Notes: generated by a model not told the origin, from the letters alone. 54,392 bases of DNA from Isosphaera sp. (GCA_013822345.1 PNKH01000047.1:1-54392); one strand, 5' to 3'. Positions 31,602 through 40,454 are shown, counted from the stretch's first letter. Program-made: numbers and translations.

Positions 31602-33713
31602 CTACGGCCCGACCGGCTGGCCGCCGCCGGTCACGTCCTCGGGGCGGATCACCGCGACCGGCTCCATCAGGGTGTCGGTCGGGATCTCCTGGTACGCGAT
31701 CACCGCCAGGTCGTGCAGCGCCCGGGCCAGCGAGTGCCGCAGCGCCCGCCGCAGGCTCGCGTCGCACAAGAGCGCCACCTCCTGCCCGCGGGCGTTCGCC
31801 CGCCGCACCTCGGCCGCCAGCCGGAGCGTCAACTGCTCCAGCCGACCCGGGTCGATGAGGAGCTGGTGCCCCTGTGCCGCCCGCCGCAGCTCGACCTCCA
31901 GCCGCGGGTCGAGGACGACCGCCCGGATGCGGCCGGCCGGGTCGCGGAACCGGTCGACCACCGCCCGCCCGATGTCCGCCCGCACCCGCTCGGCCAGGTC
32001 CGCCGGGTCCTTCACCTGCGGGGCGTGGACCGCCAGGCTCTCCAGGATCCGCGACAGGTTCGACACCGGCACCCGCTCGTCGAGCAACAGCGTCAGGACG
32101 CGGTGCAGGGTGCCCATCGGGACGACGGCCGGGATCAGCTCGTCGACCGCCGCCGGCGACGCCTCCCGCACCTTGTCCACCATCGCCTTCAGGTCCTCGC
32201 GGCTGAGCAACTCGCCGGCGTGCCGCCGCACCACCTCGCCCAAGTGGGTGATGACCACGCTCGGGGCGTCGACCACCGTGTACCCGGCGACCTCGGCCCG
32301 GTTCCGGTCGGCGTCGGTGATCCACCTCGCCGGCAGCCCGAACGCCGGCTCGCGGGCCTCCTCCCCGGCGAGCGGGATGCGGGCCGTGCCGCCCGGGTCG
32401 ATCGCCAGCCACAGGTCCGGTCGGGTCTCCCCGCGGGCCACCTCACGCCCCCCGATCAGGACGCGGTACGCCTGCGGGTCGAGCTGGATGTTGTCCCGCA
32501 CCCGCACCGCCGGCACCCACAGCCCGCTCTGCTTGGCCAGGTCGCGGCGCAGCCCGCCGATCCGGTCGAGCAGCCCCGGCCCGCGGGCCGTCGACACGAG
32601 CGGGATCAAGGCGGCCCCGATCTCCAGGCTGATCCGGTCGGTCAGCAGGAAGTCTTCGAGATACCCCTCGATCGCCGGCCGCGGCGCGGCGGCCGGCGCA
32701 CCGGGCGTCCCACCAGCAGCCGTCGCACCCGCGGCCGCCGCGGTCGTCGCCACCGCCGCCGCCACCCGCCCGGACAGGAAGAACAGCAGCCCGCCGAGGA
32801 CCAGGAACGGGACGGTCGGCATCCCCGGCATCAGCGACAGCCCGAGGAGGATGTACGCCCCGAGCCGGAGCGGCCCGGCCGACGCGTCGAACTGGTTGCC
32901 GATCTCCCGCCCGAGGCTGCTGCCGGAGGTCGCCTTCACCACCAGCAGGCCGGACGCCGTCGCGGTGATGAGCGCCGGGATCTGGGCCAGCAGCCCCTCG
33001 CCGATGGTCAGGACGGAGTACGTCCGGACCGCCTGGGCGATCGGCATCCCCTTCAGCAGCCCGATGACGATCCCGCCGAGCAGGTTCACCCCGGTGATGA
33101 TGATCGCCGCGATCGCGTCGCCCCGGACGAACCGGCTGGCCCCGTCCATCGTCCCGTAGAACTCGCTCTCGCGCATCAGCGACTGGCGGCGGCGGCGGGC
33201 CTCCGCCTCGTCGATCAGCCCGGCGTTCATCTCCGCGTCGATCGCCATCTGCTTGCCGGGCATCGAGTCGAGGGTGAACCGGGCGGCCACCTCCGAGACC
33301 CGACTCGCCCCGCGGGTGATGACGATGAACTGGATGACGATCAGGATCAGGAAGATCACCATCCCGACGACGAGGTTCCCGCCGACCACGAAGTTCCCGA
33401 ACGCCAGCACCAGCTCCCCGGCGTTCCCGTTCAGCAGGATGAGCCGGGTGGTCGCCACGTTCAGGGCGAGCCGGTACAGGGTCAGGAGCAGCAACAGCGA
33501 CGGGAATGTCGAGAACTCCAGCGGCTGGCGGACGGTCAGGGTGACGAGCAGGAGCAGGATGGTGGCGCTCAGGTTCAGCGCCAGCAGCAGGTCGAGCAGG
33601 ACGGTCGGCAGCGGGATCAGGAACACGACCAACAGGCCGAGGAGGGCGATCGAGAGGAGCAGGTCGCTCCGCTGGAGGCCGGTCCGGGTCGCGGTCGGGG
33701 GTTCGGTAGCCAT
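31602..33713 (-). CDS. flhA: Flagellar export gate protein FlhA
   Basis: 703 residues, the usual length; nonameric ring of the type III export gate that uses the proton gradient and receives chaperone-substrate complexes. Seen: about eight TM helices in residues 1-320 (SDLLLSIALLGLLVVFLIPL onward), the FHIPEP signature region TLDSMPGKQMAIDAEMNAGL and DEAEARRRRQSLMRESEFYG, and a C-terminal cytosolic domain with ISLEIGAALIPLV, LDPQAYRVLIGG and NLSRILESLA. ATG 33713 gives the right N terminus. Alone between two family B repeats. Confidence 0.97.
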   Translation of the reverse strand: MATEPPTATRTGLQRSDLLLSIALLGLLVVFLIPLPTVLLDLLLALNLSATILLLLVTLTVRQPLEFSTFPSLLLLLTLYRLALNVATTRLILLNGNAGELVLAFGNFVVGGNLVVGMVIFLILIVIQFIVITRGASRVSEVAARFTLDSMPGKQMAIDAEMNAGLIDEAEARRRRQSLMRESEFYGTMDGASRFVRGDAIAAIIITGVNLLGGIVIGLLKGMPIAQAVRTYSVLTIGEGLLAQIPALITATASGLLVVKATSGSSLGREIGNQFDASAGPLRLGAYILLGLSLMPGMPTVPFLVLGGLLFFLSGRVAAAVATTAAAAGATAAGGTPGAPAAAPRPAIEGYLEDFLLTDRISLEIGAALIPLVSTARGPGLLDRIGGLRRDLAKQSGLWVPAVRVRDNIQLDPQAYRVLIGGREVARGETRPDLWLAIDPGGTARIPLAGEEAREPAFGLPARWITDADRNRAEVAGYTVVDAPSVVITHLGEVVRRHAGELLSREDLKAMVDKVREASPAAVDELIPAVVPMGTLHRVLTLLLDERVPVSNLSRILESLAVHAPQVKDPADLAERVRADIGRAVVDRFRDPAGRIRAVVLDPRLEVELRRAAQGHQLLIDPGRLEQLTLRLAAEVRRANARGQEVALLCDASLRRALRHSLARALHDLAVIAYQEIPTDTLMEPVAVIRPEDVTGGGQPVGP

Positions 33714-33846
33714 TCGGGTCCGTCCGCTCGGCGACACTGGGATGTAGAACGCGGCCGCCCCGGCCGCCCCGCCGGGGGTCCGGAAATCCGTCAGTCGGGG
33801 GCCGGCGGTTCCGCCCGCGGCGGAGGTTTCGCCCGCGGCCGTAGCC

Positions 33847-33990
33847 GTAGGGTGGGCCGAGCCGGCGCCTCGCCGGCGAGTCCCACCACCCTCAGCGTAG
33901 GGTGGGCCGAGCCGGCGCCTCGCCGGCGAGTCCCTCCGGAGCGACACGTGGTGGGACTCGCCGGCGAGGCGCCGGCTCGGCCCACCCTAC
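33847..33990. repeat. Family B repeat, copy 3 (two left arms, one right arm)
   Basis: Two tandem left arms (starting 33847 and 33897) followed by one right arm ending at 33990. Either left arm can pair with the right arm, so it looks like a partly duplicated copy. It lies between flhB and flhA. Confidence 0.87.
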
Positions 33991-33996
33991 CCGGGA

Positions 33997-35067
33997 CTAC
34001 CCGGGACCCCCGCCCCGCACCCGGTACACGAACGCCAGCACCTCGGCGACCGCCCGGAACAGCACCCCGGGGATCGCCTGCCCTTCCCTCAGCCCGTGCA
34101 GCGCCCGGGCCAGCGGCGGCCGCTCCAGCACCAACACCCCGGACCGCCGGGCCAGGTCCGCCACCTGCTTCGCCACCACCCCGGTCCCCTTCGCCACCAC
34201 CACCGGGGCCGCGTCCCGCTTCGGGTCGTACCGCAGGGCCACCGCGTAGTGCGTCGGGTTGGTCACCACCACCGTCGCCTTCGGCACCTCGGCCAGCATC
34301 CGTCGCCGCGACCGCTCCCGCTGCAGCTGCCGGACCCGGGCCTTGATCTGCGGGTCGCCCTCGTCCTCCTTCAGCTCCCGCTTCAGCTCCTCCTTCGTCA
34401 TCCGCAGGGACCGCTCGAACCGCCGCCGCTGGTAGACGTAGTCGAGGAGGGCGACGGCCACCACCGCCGCCGTCAGGTACAGGGCCAGCCGGAGCACCAC
34501 CTCCCACGCCGCCTTCGCCGCCGCCGGCACCGACGCCCGGTCGAGCGACAGGATCACCCCGGCCCGGCCCGACACCACGAAATACCCGACGCCCGCAAGC
34601 GCCGCCACCTTCAGGAGCGTCAGCCCGCCGCGGACCAGGGCCGCCACCGAGAACAGCCGGCCGAGGCCGTTCGCCGGGTTCAGCCGGTCGAAGTTCGGGG
34701 CGAGCTTCTCGGTGTTGAACTGGAGCCCGACCTGGACGACGCTCGCCAGGAACCCGACCGCGACCAGCAGCCCGAAGAACGGGGCCAGGGCGACCACCCC
34801 GCGGACGATCGTCGCCCCGATCAACTCCGCCGCCTCGGCGGTGCCGAACTCGGCCCGGTACGCCCGCGGCAGGTCGGTCCGGTACACCGCGGTCAGCCCG
34901 TCCCAGACCTTCGGCCCGAGGTACGTCAGCCCGAGCACCCCGGCGAGGAGCACCAGGCTGCCGACCAGCTCGGCGCTGAACGGCACCTGCCCCTGCTTCC
35001 GGGCCTCCTCCCGCCGCCGCGGCGTCGGGTCCTCGGTCTTCGACTCCTGGTCGACCTCTTCCGCCAC
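33997..35067 (-). CDS. flhB: Flagellar export switch protein FlhB
   Basis: 356 residues from GTG 35067. Membrane part of the export gate; its cytosolic domain cuts itself at NPTH to change substrate class under FliK control. Seen: polar start (EDPTPRRREEARKQGQVPFS), four TM segments in residues 30-215, and the autocleavage site N270-P271-T272-H273 inside VVVTNPTHYAVALRYDPKRD. The C-terminal end is AVAEVLAFVYRVRG. An extra protein that resembles only the part after the cut is at 47194-47466. Confidence 0.96.
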   Translation of the reverse strand: MAEEVDQESKTEDPTPRRREEARKQGQVPFSAELVGSLVLLAGVLGLTYLGPKVWDGLTAVYRTDLPRAYRAEFGTAEAAELIGATIVRGVVALAPFFGLLVAVGFLASVVQVGLQFNTEKLAPNFDRLNPANGLGRLFSVAALVRGGLTLLKVAALAGVGYFVVSGRAGVILSLDRASVPAAAKAAWEVVLRLALYLTAAVVAVALLDYVYQRRRFERSLRMTKEELKRELKEDEGDPQIKARVRQLQRERSRRRMLAEVPKATVVVTNPTHYAVALRYDPKRDAAPVVVAKGTGVVAKQVADLARRSGVLVLERPPLARALHGLREGQAIPGVLFRAVAEVLAFVYRVRGGGPG

Positions 35068-35078
35068 CGTCGCACCTC

Positions 35079-35189
35079 GTAGGGTGCCGTCGAGGCCCGC
35101 GCTTCGCGGGCCGACGACGCACCGCCTTCACGTCCGCGTCGGGTGGTGCGTCGTCGCCGGGCGAAGCGCCCGGCTCGACGGCACCCTAC
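35079..35189. repeat. Family I inverted repeat
   Basis: Ends GTAGGGTGCCGTCGAGGCCC and GCTCGACGGCACCCTAC pair over 16-17 bp. A second inner stem pairs GACGACGCACC with GGTGCGTCGTC. Each half also has a GCGCTTCGCGGGC-type small hairpin. It shares GTAGGGTG ends with family B, so it may be a relative. Between fliR and flhB. Confidence 0.8.
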
Positions 35190-35197
35190 AAGCCCGG

Positions 35198-35968
35198 TCA
35201 GCGACCCCGCAAGAGGTCGGGGATCGTCTGCCCGGCGTGGGCGGCGAACGCGGTGGCGGTGCGGGCGAATTCCGGCAGCAGGAACAGCCCGCCGACGAGC
35301 ACCACGATCACCTGCAGGGTGAACCCGATCGAGTAGATGTTCAGCTGCGGGGCGGCCCGGGCCATCACCGCCAGGCCGACGGCCAGGAGGAACAGGCACG
35401 CGGCCAGCGGTGCGGCCAACAGCACCCCCATCTCGTACGCGGTCGCCAGGCCGTTCACCAGCGGCCCGGCGTCCGGCAGCGTCGTCCCGCCGAGCGGCAG
35501 CAGGGAGAACGACGCGTGCAGCGCCGAGAGCAAGATGTGGTGACCGTCGGCGGTGAGGAACAGGAGGCCGGCGGTCGCCTCGAACACGGTCGTGACCGGG
35601 CCGGCGGACTCGGTCCCGGCCGGCCCGGCCTGCGGGGTGATGTTCAGCCCGACCTGCTGGGTGACGAACTCCCCGGCGACGCGGGCCGGCAGCAGGAACA
35701 GGCCGAACGCGAACCCCATCGCCGCCCCGATCAGCGCCTCCCGGGCCAGCACCACGGCGTACCGCAGCGGGCTGACGTCCGCCGCCTTGCCGATCAGGGT
35801 CGGGTCCCAGTCCGGCGGCGCCGACCCGAGGTAGAACGCGGCCAGGGCGAGGGCGAACCCGGCCCGGACGAGCCGCGGCGTCCGCCCGGCGAACGGCGGG
35901 GCGACGGCGACGAACGCCCCGACCCGGGCGAGGACGAGCCCGGCGTACACGGCGACGGCGGCGGTCAC
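35198..35968 (-). CDS. fliR: Flagellar export gate protein FliR
   Basis: 256 residues from GTG 35968, overlapping fliQ by 4 nt. Core of the export gate with FliP and FliQ. Seen: six hydrophobic segments, N-terminal VLARVGAFVAVAPPFAGRTP with RLVRAGFALALA, AREALIGAAMGFAFGLFLLP, the FVTQQVGLNI stretch, and FTLQVIVVLVGGLFLLPEFA near the C terminus. Normal length. Confidence 0.96.
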   Translation of the reverse strand: MTAAVAVYAGLVLARVGAFVAVAPPFAGRTPRLVRAGFALALAAFYLGSAPPDWDPTLIGKAADVSPLRYAVVLAREALIGAAMGFAFGLFLLPARVAGEFVTQQVGLNITPQAGPAGTESAGPVTTVFEATAGLLFLTADGHHILLSALHASFSLLPLGGTTLPDAGPLVNGLATAYEMGVLLAAPLAACLFLLAVGLAVMARAAPQLNIYSIGFTLQVIVVLVGGLFLLPEFARTATAFAAHAGQTIPDLLRGR

Positions 35969-36234
35969 GACCCGGCCCCCGCGGCGTACCCGATCATCCG
36001 CCGGGCGAACGCCGTCGCCTGCTGGAGCGAGAACCCGAGCGTCGCCACGATGACGAGGCCGACCAGGATGATCCGCGGGACGTAGCTGAGGGTCTGGTCC
36101 TGTACGCTGGTGACCGTCTGGAAGATGCTCACCGCCAGCCCGACGACGAGGCTCACCACCAGCGCCGGCAGCGCCACCAGGAGCGCCACCAGGAACAACT
36201 CCTGCACCACGCTGATGACCTGCTCGGTCGACAT
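35965..36234 (-). CDS. fliQ: Flagellar export gate protein FliQ
   Basis: 89 residues with two TM hairpin helices: VQELFLVALLVALPALVVSL and the second around YVPRIILVGLVIVATLGFSL, linked by the conserved SIFQTVTSVQDQTLSYVPRI. Four copies pack around the FliP-FliR core. Gap to fliP 28 nt, overlap with fliR 4 nt. Usual size and order. Confidence 0.97.
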   Translation of the reverse strand: MSTEQVISVVQELFLVALLVALPALVVSLVVGLAVSIFQTVTSVQDQTLSYVPRIILVGLVIVATLGFSLQQATAFARRMIGYAAGAGS

Positions 36235-36262
36235 CTCGCCTCCGTGGCGGCCCGGCCCCGGC

Positions 36263-36940
36263 TCACCCGTAACTCAGTGCGATGGCGTAGGTCACCAAGT
36301 GCCAGCCGTCGGCGAGGACGAACAGCAGGATCTTGAACGGCGCCGAGATGGTGATCGGCGGCATCATCACCATGCCCATCGAGGTCAACACGGACGACAC
36401 CACGAGGTCGACCATGAGGAACGGCAGGTAGATGCAGAACCCCATGATGAAGGCGGTCTTCAACTCGCTGACGACGAACGCCGGCACCACGGTGAGGAAC
36501 GGCGCCTGCTCCGGCTCCGTCACCGTCTTGTTCCCGGACAGGTGGAGGAAGAGGCTGAGGTCCTGCTTGCGGGTGTGGCGGAGGAGGAACCGCTTGTGGA
36601 CGTCGAGGCCGGTGCGAAGGGCGTCGGCCCCGGACAGCTGCTTCGCCAGGTACGGCTGCAGCGCCTTCTGGTCGATCTCGTTGAACGTCGGCCGCATCAC
36701 GAACAGGGTGAGGAACAGGGCCAGCCCGGTGATGACGAGGTTCGGCGGGACGGCCTGGGTGCCGAGCCCCTGGCGGACGAACGACAGCACGATGACGCAG
36801 CGGGTGAAGCTGGTCACCGTCATCAGGGCGGCCGGGAGCAGCGCCGACAGCCCGAGCAGCAGCGCGACCTGGACCGGCGGGGACAGGTTCTGGAGGTTCA
36901 GCCCGTTCGGGTTGGTCAGGAGGTCCGCGAGGTCGTTCAC
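36263..36940 (-). CDS. fliP: Flagellar export gate protein FliP
   Basis: 225 residues from GTG 36940. Pentameric core of the gate. Seen: LPAALMTVTSFTRCVIVLSF with VRQGLGTQAVPPNLVITGLA, the periplasmic NEIDQKALQPYLAKQLSG, and LKTAFIMGFCIYLPFLMVDL ending in ISAPFKILLFVLADGWHLVT. It starts MNDLADLLTNPNG and seems to lack the cleavable signal peptide present in enterobacterial FliP. Preceded by a FliO-like gene. Confidence 0.96.
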   Translation of the reverse strand: MNDLADLLTNPNGLNLQNLSPPVQVALLLGLSALLPAALMTVTSFTRCVIVLSFVRQGLGTQAVPPNLVITGLALFLTLFVMRPTFNEIDQKALQPYLAKQLSGADALRTGLDVHKRFLLRHTRKQDLSLFLHLSGNKTVTEPEQAPFLTVVPAFVVSELKTAFIMGFCIYLPFLMVDLVVSSVLTSMGMVMMPPITISAPFKILLFVLADGWHLVTYAIALSYG

Positions 36941-36991
36941 CGGTCGCCTCCGGGGTCGGGAGGCGGGGCTTACCCGGAACCCGGCGGGGCG

Positions 36992-37516
36992 TCAACCCGG
37001 AGGGGCTGCGCGGGCCCGGGCGAGCAGGGCGAGGACCCCGTCCCCGTCGGGGACGCGGGCCGGGCCGACCACGACCGCCGCGGGCTCCGGTTCGGCGGCC
37101 GGCTCGGGCGGCGGGTCGGCGGGGAGCGGCGGGAGTTCGACCAGCGCCTTCACCCCGGACGGGTCGGTGCCGACGAGCAGCCGGCGGCCGCCGGCCCGGA
37201 CGAGGTGGACGGTGCACCGCGCCCCGATCGGGAGCGACGCGATGACCTCGGTCGCGCCGGCCGGCGGCGGGGTCGGGCGGCCGGCGAGGTAGCGGGTGGC
37301 GAGGACGCACAGCCCGCAGACGACGACCAGCCCGCCGGCCAGGCGGGCGAGGGCCGGCAGGAGCGCCGGGGCCGACGGCGGCGCGGCCGGTTGCGGGGCG
37401 GGCGACGGGGCGGGCGCGAGCTGCGGCAGGCCGAGGGCGACGGCGGTGACCAGGACGCCGGCGCCGATCAGGATCGGGGCCGGCTTGCGGGACGGGGGCG
37501 GGGTTGGGTCGGGCAT
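36992..37516 (-). CDS. fliO: FliO-like export component (copy linked to fliP)
   Basis: 174 residues. A first hydrophobic segment (PILIGAGVLVTAVALGLPQL), a Pro/Ala linker, a TM helix (ARLAGGLVVVCGLCVLATRY), and a cytosolic domain EVIASLPIGARCTVHLVRAG with LLVGTDPSGVKALVEL, which lines up with the FliO-like protein at 26443-26808 (CSVHLIRADG, TTDATGVRAIVVL). The C terminus is a Pro-rich tail of about 45 residues. Position 51 nt before fliP is the classic fliO place, so this is the better candidate for the working FliO. Confidence 0.8.
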   Translation of the reverse strand: MPDPTPPPSRKPAPILIGAGVLVTAVALGLPQLAPAPSPAPQPAAPPSAPALLPALARLAGGLVVVCGLCVLATRYLAGRPTPPPAGATEVIASLPIGARCTVHLVRAGGRRLLVGTDPSGVKALVELPPLPADPPPEPAAEPEPAAVVVGPARVPDGDGVLALLARARAAPPG

Positions 37517-37567
37517 CCTGCCACTCCGGGTGCGACGGTGCGGGTCACGGGACCAAGTCTTCCCGTA

Positions 37568-37758
37568 GGTGGCGTCCCCTCACCCGGCCCCGGCGGAGCG
37601 CCGGAGCCGACCTCTCCCCAGCGGGGAGAGGTGGGGGTGGCAGGCCGCCCCCGTTAGTTACCCGGGTCGGTGTGCTTGAGAGGGGCCGCCGTGCCCCCAC
37701 CTCTCCCCGCTGGGGAGAGGTCGCCGGCGCCCCGCCGGCGGGTGAGGGGCAACCACCT
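37568..37758. repeat. Family A MITE-like element, copy 1
   Basis: 191-bp element with inverted ends (GGTGGCGTCCCCTCACCC and GGGTGAGGGGCAACCACC), an inner GCGGGGAGAGGTGGGGG/CCCCCACCTCTCCCCGC pair, and an interior of about 70 bp. It fills most of the 277-nt gap between fliO and the motE-like gene; the rest holds no gene that I can support. Confidence 0.85.
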
Positions 37759-37793
37759 CAACGGACACCCGGGGGCGTCCGCGCCTCGGCGAC

Positions 37794-38477
37794 TCACGGC
37801 GCCGGCGGGACCGGCAGCGCCGGGACCGGGACCGGCGGCGGGGCGGTCCGCAGCCGCAGCATCCGGTCGGTCAGCTGCGTCGCCAGGGCGGTGTCGCCGA
37901 GCGCGGCGAGCACCTGGGCGGCGTTCCGCGGCTTCATCCGGGCCAGGATCTTCACCGCCGTGTCCAGCTGCCCGGAGTCGGCCATCTGCCGGAAGATCGG
38001 GGCCGCGCTCTCGGCCGCCATCGTGTCGTACCGGGCCGCCATCTCGCCGATGTTCTTCGCCTCCGACAGCTCCACCTCGGCCAACTTCTTCTTCAGATCG
38101 GCGGCCTGGCCGTCCAGCTCCCCGGTCCGGGCGGCCACCGCCTTCAGCTCGGAGTTCACCTGCCGCAGCGTCGCCTCGACCGCGTCCCGCTGCGACTGGA
38201 TGTCCTTCATCACCAGCTCGACCTGGGCCGACCGGCGGGCGAGCCGGGCCTCCCGGTCGCTCAGGATCGCGGCCGAGTCGGCCCCCGGGGGCGGCGGCTC
38301 GGCCTTCGGCAGCGGCTTCGGCTCGGGCGGGTCCTTGGGGTCCGGGGCGCGCGACTTCGGCGCCGCCTTGTCGGCCGGGTCGGGGGCGTTCCGGGACTGG
38401 TTCAGCCACAGGGAGAGGGCGGCCGAGACGGAGAACAGGAACAGGGCGAGGAGCCCGAGGATGAGGAAGTTTTTCAT
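37794..38477 (-). CDS. MotE-like flagellar protein with a FliG-N/MgtE-N-type C-terminal domain
   Basis: 227 residues. N-terminal TM helix (FLILGLLALFLFSVSAALSL), Pro/Lys-rich linker, a coiled coil (LSDREARLARRSAQVELVMK through AADLKKKLAEVELSEAKNIG, about residues 75-155) and a C-terminal helical domain with QMADSGQLDTAVKILARMKP then AAQVLAALGDTALATQLTDR, the pattern of MotE and of the MgtE-N/FliG-N domain. MotE-type proteins act as chaperones or partners of stator proteins. Located 4 nt into fliJ, a common flagellar context. Confidence 0.82.
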   Translation of the reverse strand: MKNFLILGLLALFLFSVSAALSLWLNQSRNAPDPADKAAPKSRAPDPKDPPEPKPLPKAEPPPPGADSAAILSDREARLARRSAQVELVMKDIQSQRDAVEATLRQVNSELKAVAARTGELDGQAADLKKKLAEVELSEAKNIGEMAARYDTMAAESAAPIFRQMADSGQLDTAVKILARMKPRNAAQVLAALGDTALATQLTDRMLRLRTAPPPVPVPALPVPPAP

Positions 38478-38947
38478 GCGGGTGCCTGCGGGCCGGCGCC
38501 CTCGTCCCGGGCCGCCTGCCAGCGGCGGAGGCCGAGTTCGTCCAGCCGGTCCTGGTCGGCCCTCTGGGCTTCCTGACGCCACCGGTCCCACTGCTGCCGG
38601 CGGAGCGTGGCGAGGGCCTCCACCTCGGTCGCCACCTGGGCCCGCTCCTGGGCCGCGGCCGCCAGCTTCCGCTCGGCCGCCGCCGCCTCGTCCTCGGCCG
38701 CCCGGATCCCGTCCCCGAGCCGCTCGGCCAGGTCCGACGCCGACCCCCACTGCTGCGGGGTCATCGCCGACCCGACCGCCGCCGCGAACCGCTCCGAGAC
38801 GCGCGCCAACTGCTCCCGCAGCCCGCGGAGCTTCTCCCGCGCCCGCTCGACCGCGGCCGCCGCCCGCTGCTGCTCCAACTCGGCCAGCTTCTCGAGCTGC
38901 CGCTTGATCGTGAGCAACCGGTCCAGCGAGAACTCGAACCGCTTCAC
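38474..38947 (-). CDS. fliJ: Flagellar export chaperone-escort protein FliJ
   Basis: 157 residues, almost wholly antiparallel coiled coil: MKRFEFSLDRLLTIKRQLEK start, then AELEQQRAAAAVERAREKLR and EDEAAAAERKLAAAAQERAQ. FliJ forms the central stalk of the FliI ATPase ring and touches FlhA. GTG 38947 gives the typical FLDRLLxIK start. Overlaps the motE-like gene by 4 nt; a strong promoter-like sequence precedes it (38971-38999). Confidence 0.92.
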   Translation of the reverse strand: MKRFEFSLDRLLTIKRQLEKLAELEQQRAAAAVERAREKLRGLREQLARVSERFAAAVGSAMTPQQWGSASDLAERLGDGIRAAEDEAAAAERKLAAAAQERAQVATEVEALATLRRQQWDRWRQEAQRADQDRLDELGLRRWQAARDEGAGPQAPA

Positions 38948-38970
38948 GGCCGCCCCTCTTCGGTGGCCGG

Positions 38971-38999
38971 GTTATGGCAGACGGCGGCGGGCGAGTCAA
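38971..38999 (-). promoter_or_regulatory. Candidate sigma-70-type promoter of fliJ-motE
   Basis: On the minus strand TTGACT, 17 nt, CATAAC, 24 nt before the fliJ GTG. Five of six -35 and four of six -10 bases match consensus with ideal spacing; AT-rich for this genome. Confidence 0.5.
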
Positions 39000-39015
39000 G
39001 GTGGAGCGGGCGGCC

Positions 39016-39131
39016 CCTGGACCGCGGCCGTCCCGGCCGCTGCCACCTGGCCCGACCGGTCCGCCCCCGGGCGGACCGGTGATGTCCCCCGCGACGGGTA
39101 CGTGGGGCGGCCGGGACGGCCGCGGTCCAGG
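39016..39131. repeat. Family C inverted repeat, copy 3
   Basis: Ends CCTGGACCGCGGCCGTCCCG and complement, with a nested GGTCCGCC/GGCGGACC stem and GATGTCCCC in the loop, as in copy 1. It ends 6 nt after the fliI stop and lies between fliI and the fliJ promoter. Confidence 0.85.
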
Positions 39132-39137
39132 GGCCGG

Positions 39138-40454
39138 TCAGAACGGCCACGCCGCGGCGATCTCCAGCAGGGCGGTCCGGGTCTGGGCGAACGTCGACCG
39201 CTCGCCGATGTCCTGCCGCAGGAACTTCTCCACCCGCGGCATCAGCTCGATCGCCGCGTCTACCTGCGGCATCGACCCGCGGGCGTACGCCCCGATCCGG
39301 ATCAGATCCTGCACGTCGGCGTAGGTCGCCATGACCGCCCGCAGCTTCCGGGCCGCGACCGCGTGCTCCCGGTCGGCCACGTCCGTCGCCACCCGGCTGA
39401 CGCTCCGGGCCACGTCGATCGCCGGGTAGATGCCGCGCTCCGCGATCCGCCGGTCGAGCACGATGTGCCCGTCCACCAGCGACCGGACCGAGTCGCTCAC
39501 CGGCTCGTCCAGGTCCCCGCCGTCGACCAGCACGGTGAGCAGCGCCGTGATCCCGCCGACCGCCGCGTTCCCGAGCCGCTCGACCGTGTTCGCCAGGAGC
39601 TGGAACACGCTCGGGGTGTACCCGCGGGCGCTCGGCGGCTCGCCGAGCAAGAGCCCGAGTTCCCGCTGGGCCATCGCCAGCCGGGTCAGGCTGTCGATCA
39701 TGAACAGGACGTTCGAGCCGCCGTCCCGGAAGTAGTCGGCGATCGCGATCGCCGCCTGCGACGCCCGGACCCGCATCAGCGGCGTCTGCTCGCACGTCGC
39801 CACGACGATCACCGACCGGGCCATCCCCTCCGGCCCGAGGCAGTCCTCCAGGAACGGGGCGACCTCGCGGCCGCGCTCGCCGATCAGGGCGATCACGTTC
39901 ACGTCCGCCAGCGACCCCTTCGCGATCTCCCCGAGGAGCGTGCTCTTGCCGACCCCCGACCCGGCGAAGATGCCGACCCGCTGGCCGCGGCCGCAGGTCA
40001 GGACGGAGTCGATCGCCCGGATGCCGGTCGCGAACGGCTCGCGGATCCGCTGGCGGTCGAGCGCCGGCGGGGCCGGCCGGTTGACCGGCCGCATCGGGCA
40101 CCCGGCGAGCGGGCCGAGGTCGTCCATCGGCCGGCCGAGCCCGTCGATGACGCGGCCGAGCAGGTTCCGCCCGGTCGGGACCTTCAGCCCGGTCCCCTTG
40201 CGGACCACCGGCATCCCGGGGCGGAGGTTCTCGGCCCGGTCGAACGGGACCATGTAGGCCAGGTCGTTCTCGAACCCGATCACCTCGGCGAGGACGGGCT
40301 CGCCCTCCCGCGGGAGGATGGCGCAGTGGTCCCCGACCGCGGCCGGGAGGTTGCACGTCATCAGCCCGGTGACGCTCCGCAGCCGCCCCCCCGTCCGGTA
40401 CAGCGGGGTGGTGGTGATGCTCTTGTTCATCGACGGCATGTCAAGGCCGAGCAT
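39138..40454 (-). CDS. fliI: Flagellar export ATPase FliI
   Basis: 438 residues, usual length. Hexameric ATPase that releases substrates from chaperones for export; related to the F1 beta subunit. Seen: Walker A GSGVGKST (residues 165-172), catalytic GERGREV (192-198), Walker B with D254 in VLFMIDSLTR, and the family segment ARGYTPSVFQLLANTVERLG. The N terminus is short, GRLRSVTGLMTCNLPAAVGD. fliH overlaps its start by 14 nt. Confidence 0.97.
   Translation of the reverse strand: MLGLDMPSMNKSITTTPLYRTGGRLRSVTGLMTCNLPAAVGDHCAILPREGEPVLAEVIGFENDLAYMVPFDRAENLRPGMPVVRKGTGLKVPTGRNLLGRVIDGLGRPMDDLGPLAGCPMRPVNRPAPPALDRQRIREPFATGIRAIDSVLTCGRGQRVGIFAGSGVGKSTLLGEIAKGSLADVNVIALIGERGREVAPFLEDCLGPEGMARSVIVVATCEQTPLMRVRASQAAIAIADYFRDGGSNVLFMIDSLTRLAMAQRELGLLLGEPPSARGYTPSVFQLLANTVERLGNAAVGGITALLTVLVDGGDLDEPVSDSVRSLVDGHIVLDRRIAERGIYPAIDVARSVSRVATDVADREHAVAARKLRAVMATYADVQDLIRIGAYARGSMPQVDAAIELMPRVEKFLRQDIGERSTFAQTRTALLEIAAAWPF

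Noticed and set aside
37568-37758. CRISPR array made of the repeated hairpins
   Set aside because: Copies are kilobases apart and inverted, not short direct repeats with even spacers; no cas gene.
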